Positions 4,563 through 5,626 of a stretch of 5,626 bases of DNA are shown here, piece by piece. Numbering within the stretch: the stretch's first letter is position 1; the number at the start of each line of letters is the position of its first letter. Source of the DNA: Firmicutes bacterium UBA3932 (lineage in GTDB: Bacteria; Bacillota; Clostridia; Peptostreptococcales; Anaerovoracaceae); the NCBI GenBank assembly GCA_002385825.1, contig DGEG01000144.1, positions 1 through 5,626 on the forward strand. The letters are read 5' to 3'. The position numbers were made by a program, and so were the translations under genes. Under the pieces are notes generated by a model that did no database searches, had not been told where the DNA came from, and was given only the letters and a program-made list of their open reading frames with translations.

Positions 4563-5626
4563 ATGGCAAACACCGTACAGCAATACACCCCGGAAGAAAT
4601 CGCGAAAAGCAAAGAATATATCGACGGTTACATTCAGCGGGCGAGGAAAGCCCAGGCTGAGATTGAAAATTATACCCAGAGCCAGGTAGATCGCCTGGTC
4701 ATGGCCATCGCCAAAGCCGTTTACGACAATGCGGAATATCTGGCAAAGCTGGCCATTAAAGAAACCCAGATGGGCGTTTTAGAAGATAAAATCGCAAAGA
4801 ACAAAGGCAAAGCCAGCATAATTTGGAACAGCTTGAAAGGCAAAAAAAGCGTAGGCATCATAGAGCGGGATGAAGAGGCGGGCATCGTAAAAGTGGCAAA
4901 ACCCATAGGAGTGGTGGCCGCAATAACTCCCATGACCAACCCCATCGTTACCCCTATGAGTAACGCCATGTTCGCGGTCAAGGGTAGAAACGCCATTGTC
5001 ATAACCCCGCATCACAGAGCTATCCGGTGCAGCACGGAGACCGTAAACCTGATTAACGCCGAACTGAAAAAACTGGGAGCGCCGGAACACCTGGTTCAGA
5101 TCCTGGATCAGCAGTCCCGGATCAACACCCGGACCCTTATTTCAAGCGCCGATGTGGTGGTAGCCACAGGAGGGGCCGGGATGGTCAACGCTGCATACAG
5201 CAGCGGAAGGCCGGCTTTGGGCGTCGGTGCGGGCAACGTGCAGTGTATCCTGGACAGGGATATTGATTACGGAGAAGCCGTGTCGAAACTGATTGCCGGA
5301 CGGATTTTTGACAATGGAATCATTTGCTCCGGCGAGCAGAGTGCCATCGTGCCCTCGGATAAATACGACGAGATCATCGAGCATTTTAAGAATAACGGTG
5401 CCTATGTGGTTACATCGCCGGAGGAAAGAGACGCGTTTCGGAAGGTGCTTTTCCCGGACGGGGTTATGAACCGCCATGTCGTTGGTCAGTCCGTTCAAAC
5501 CATTGCCAAGCTGGCGGGAGTGGAAGTTCCCTCTGATTGCAGGGTCATTGCCATTGAAGCGGAGAGATACGGAAAAGATGAGCTTCTTGCAAAAGAAAAG
5601 ATGTGCCCGGTGTTGGCCATCTTCCG
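4563..5626 (+). CDS. CoA-acylating aldehyde dehydrogenase, N-terminal 354 residues (3' end outside window)
   Basis: Predicted to convert an aldehyde, NAD(P)+ and CoA into an acyl-CoA, or the reverse. The frame is open from the ATG to the window edge, so the C-terminus is missing. Visible features are the cofactor-fold segment KPIGVVAAITPMTNPIVTPM (113-132), NAMFAVKGRNAIVITPH (134-150), the nucleotide-binding stretch ATGGAGMVNAA (201-211), SSGRPALGVGAGN (213-225), and catalytic Cys255 in FDNGIICSGEQS. SSGRPALGVGAGN and the Cys motif are shared with the aldehyde dehydrogenase half of AdhE. The TNPIVTPMSNAMFAVKGRN segment looks closer to succinate-semialdehyde dehydrogenase (SucD) and sulfoacetaldehyde dehydrogenase (SauS) types, judged from memory. 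Residues about 8-35 form a charged, probably helical N-terminal segment before the core fold. The substrate is undecided. Its position after fumarase would suit C4 metabolism, but its likely separate promoter argues against a tight operon. Confidence 0.9.
   Translation, partial: MANTVQQYTPEEIAKSKEYIDGYIQRARKAQAEIENYTQSQVDRLVMAIAKAVYDNAEYLAKLAIKETQMGVLEDKIAKNKGKASIIWNSLKGKKSVGIIERDEEAGIVKVAKPIGVVAAITPMTNPIVTPMSNAMFAVKGRNAIVITPHHRAIRCSTETVNLINAELKKLGAPEHLVQILDQQSRINTRTLISSADVVVATGGAGMVNAAYSSGRPALGVGAGNVQCILDRDIDYGEAVSKLIAGRIFDNGIICSGEQSAIVPSDKYDEIIEHFKNNGAYVVTSPEERDAFRKVLFPDGVMNRHVVGQSVQTIAKLAGVEVPSDCRVIAIEAERYGKDELLAKEKMCPVLAIF

Overview
The window carries four protein genes, all on the + strand. 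They are a nitrilase-superfamily amidohydrolase (283-1110), glutaminyl-tRNA synthetase glnS (1224-2897), class II fumarase fumC (2970-4430) and the start of a CoA-acylating aldehyde dehydrogenase (4563 to beyond the window edge). All four reading frames are intact and keep their catalytic motifs. Strong AGGAGG-type ribosome binding sites and extended -10 promoters (TGnTATAAT) suggest a Gram-positive anaerobe of the Clostridia/Peptococcaceae kind with moderate GC. This is an inference from style, not a taxonomic identification. No rRNA, tRNA, CRISPR array or intact insertion sequence is visible.

Region by region. Bases 1-282 are AT-rich and look non-coding. They hold two diverged copies of a 32-bp element centred on TGTCAGACACC-like sequence. 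The second copy is embedded in a hairpin-like block that also contains two different 13-bp tandem duplications. An extended -10 promoter for the nitrilase gene follows immediately. glnS has its own extended -10 promoter in the 113-bp gap before it and is followed by a perfect 9-bp stem-loop. fumC follows 72 bp after glnS with no clear promoter of its own. A near-consensus promoter (TTGACC-16-TATAAT) lies inside the last codons of fumC. If used, it would give the aldehyde dehydrogenase gene a leader of about 130 nt, and that leader is full of repeats and mutually exclusive hairpins.

How the genes relate. glnS is a translation housekeeping gene. fumC acts in the citric acid cycle or a reductive C4-dicarboxylate branch. 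The aldehyde dehydrogenase would interconvert an aldehyde and its acyl-CoA; its sequence looks nearer to the succinate-semialdehyde/sulfoacetaldehyde type than to AdhE. A C4 link between fumarase and a succinate-semialdehyde-type enzyme is possible but unproven. The nitrilase looks like an independent unit.

I did not find a clearly new multi-gene system. The points most worth a second look are: a roughly 27-residue insertion in fumarase next to the B-site, with an 8-residue (24-bp) periodicity; the promoter and repeat-rich leader ahead of the aldehyde dehydrogenase gene; and the compound repeat block that appears to supply part of the nitrilase promoter.
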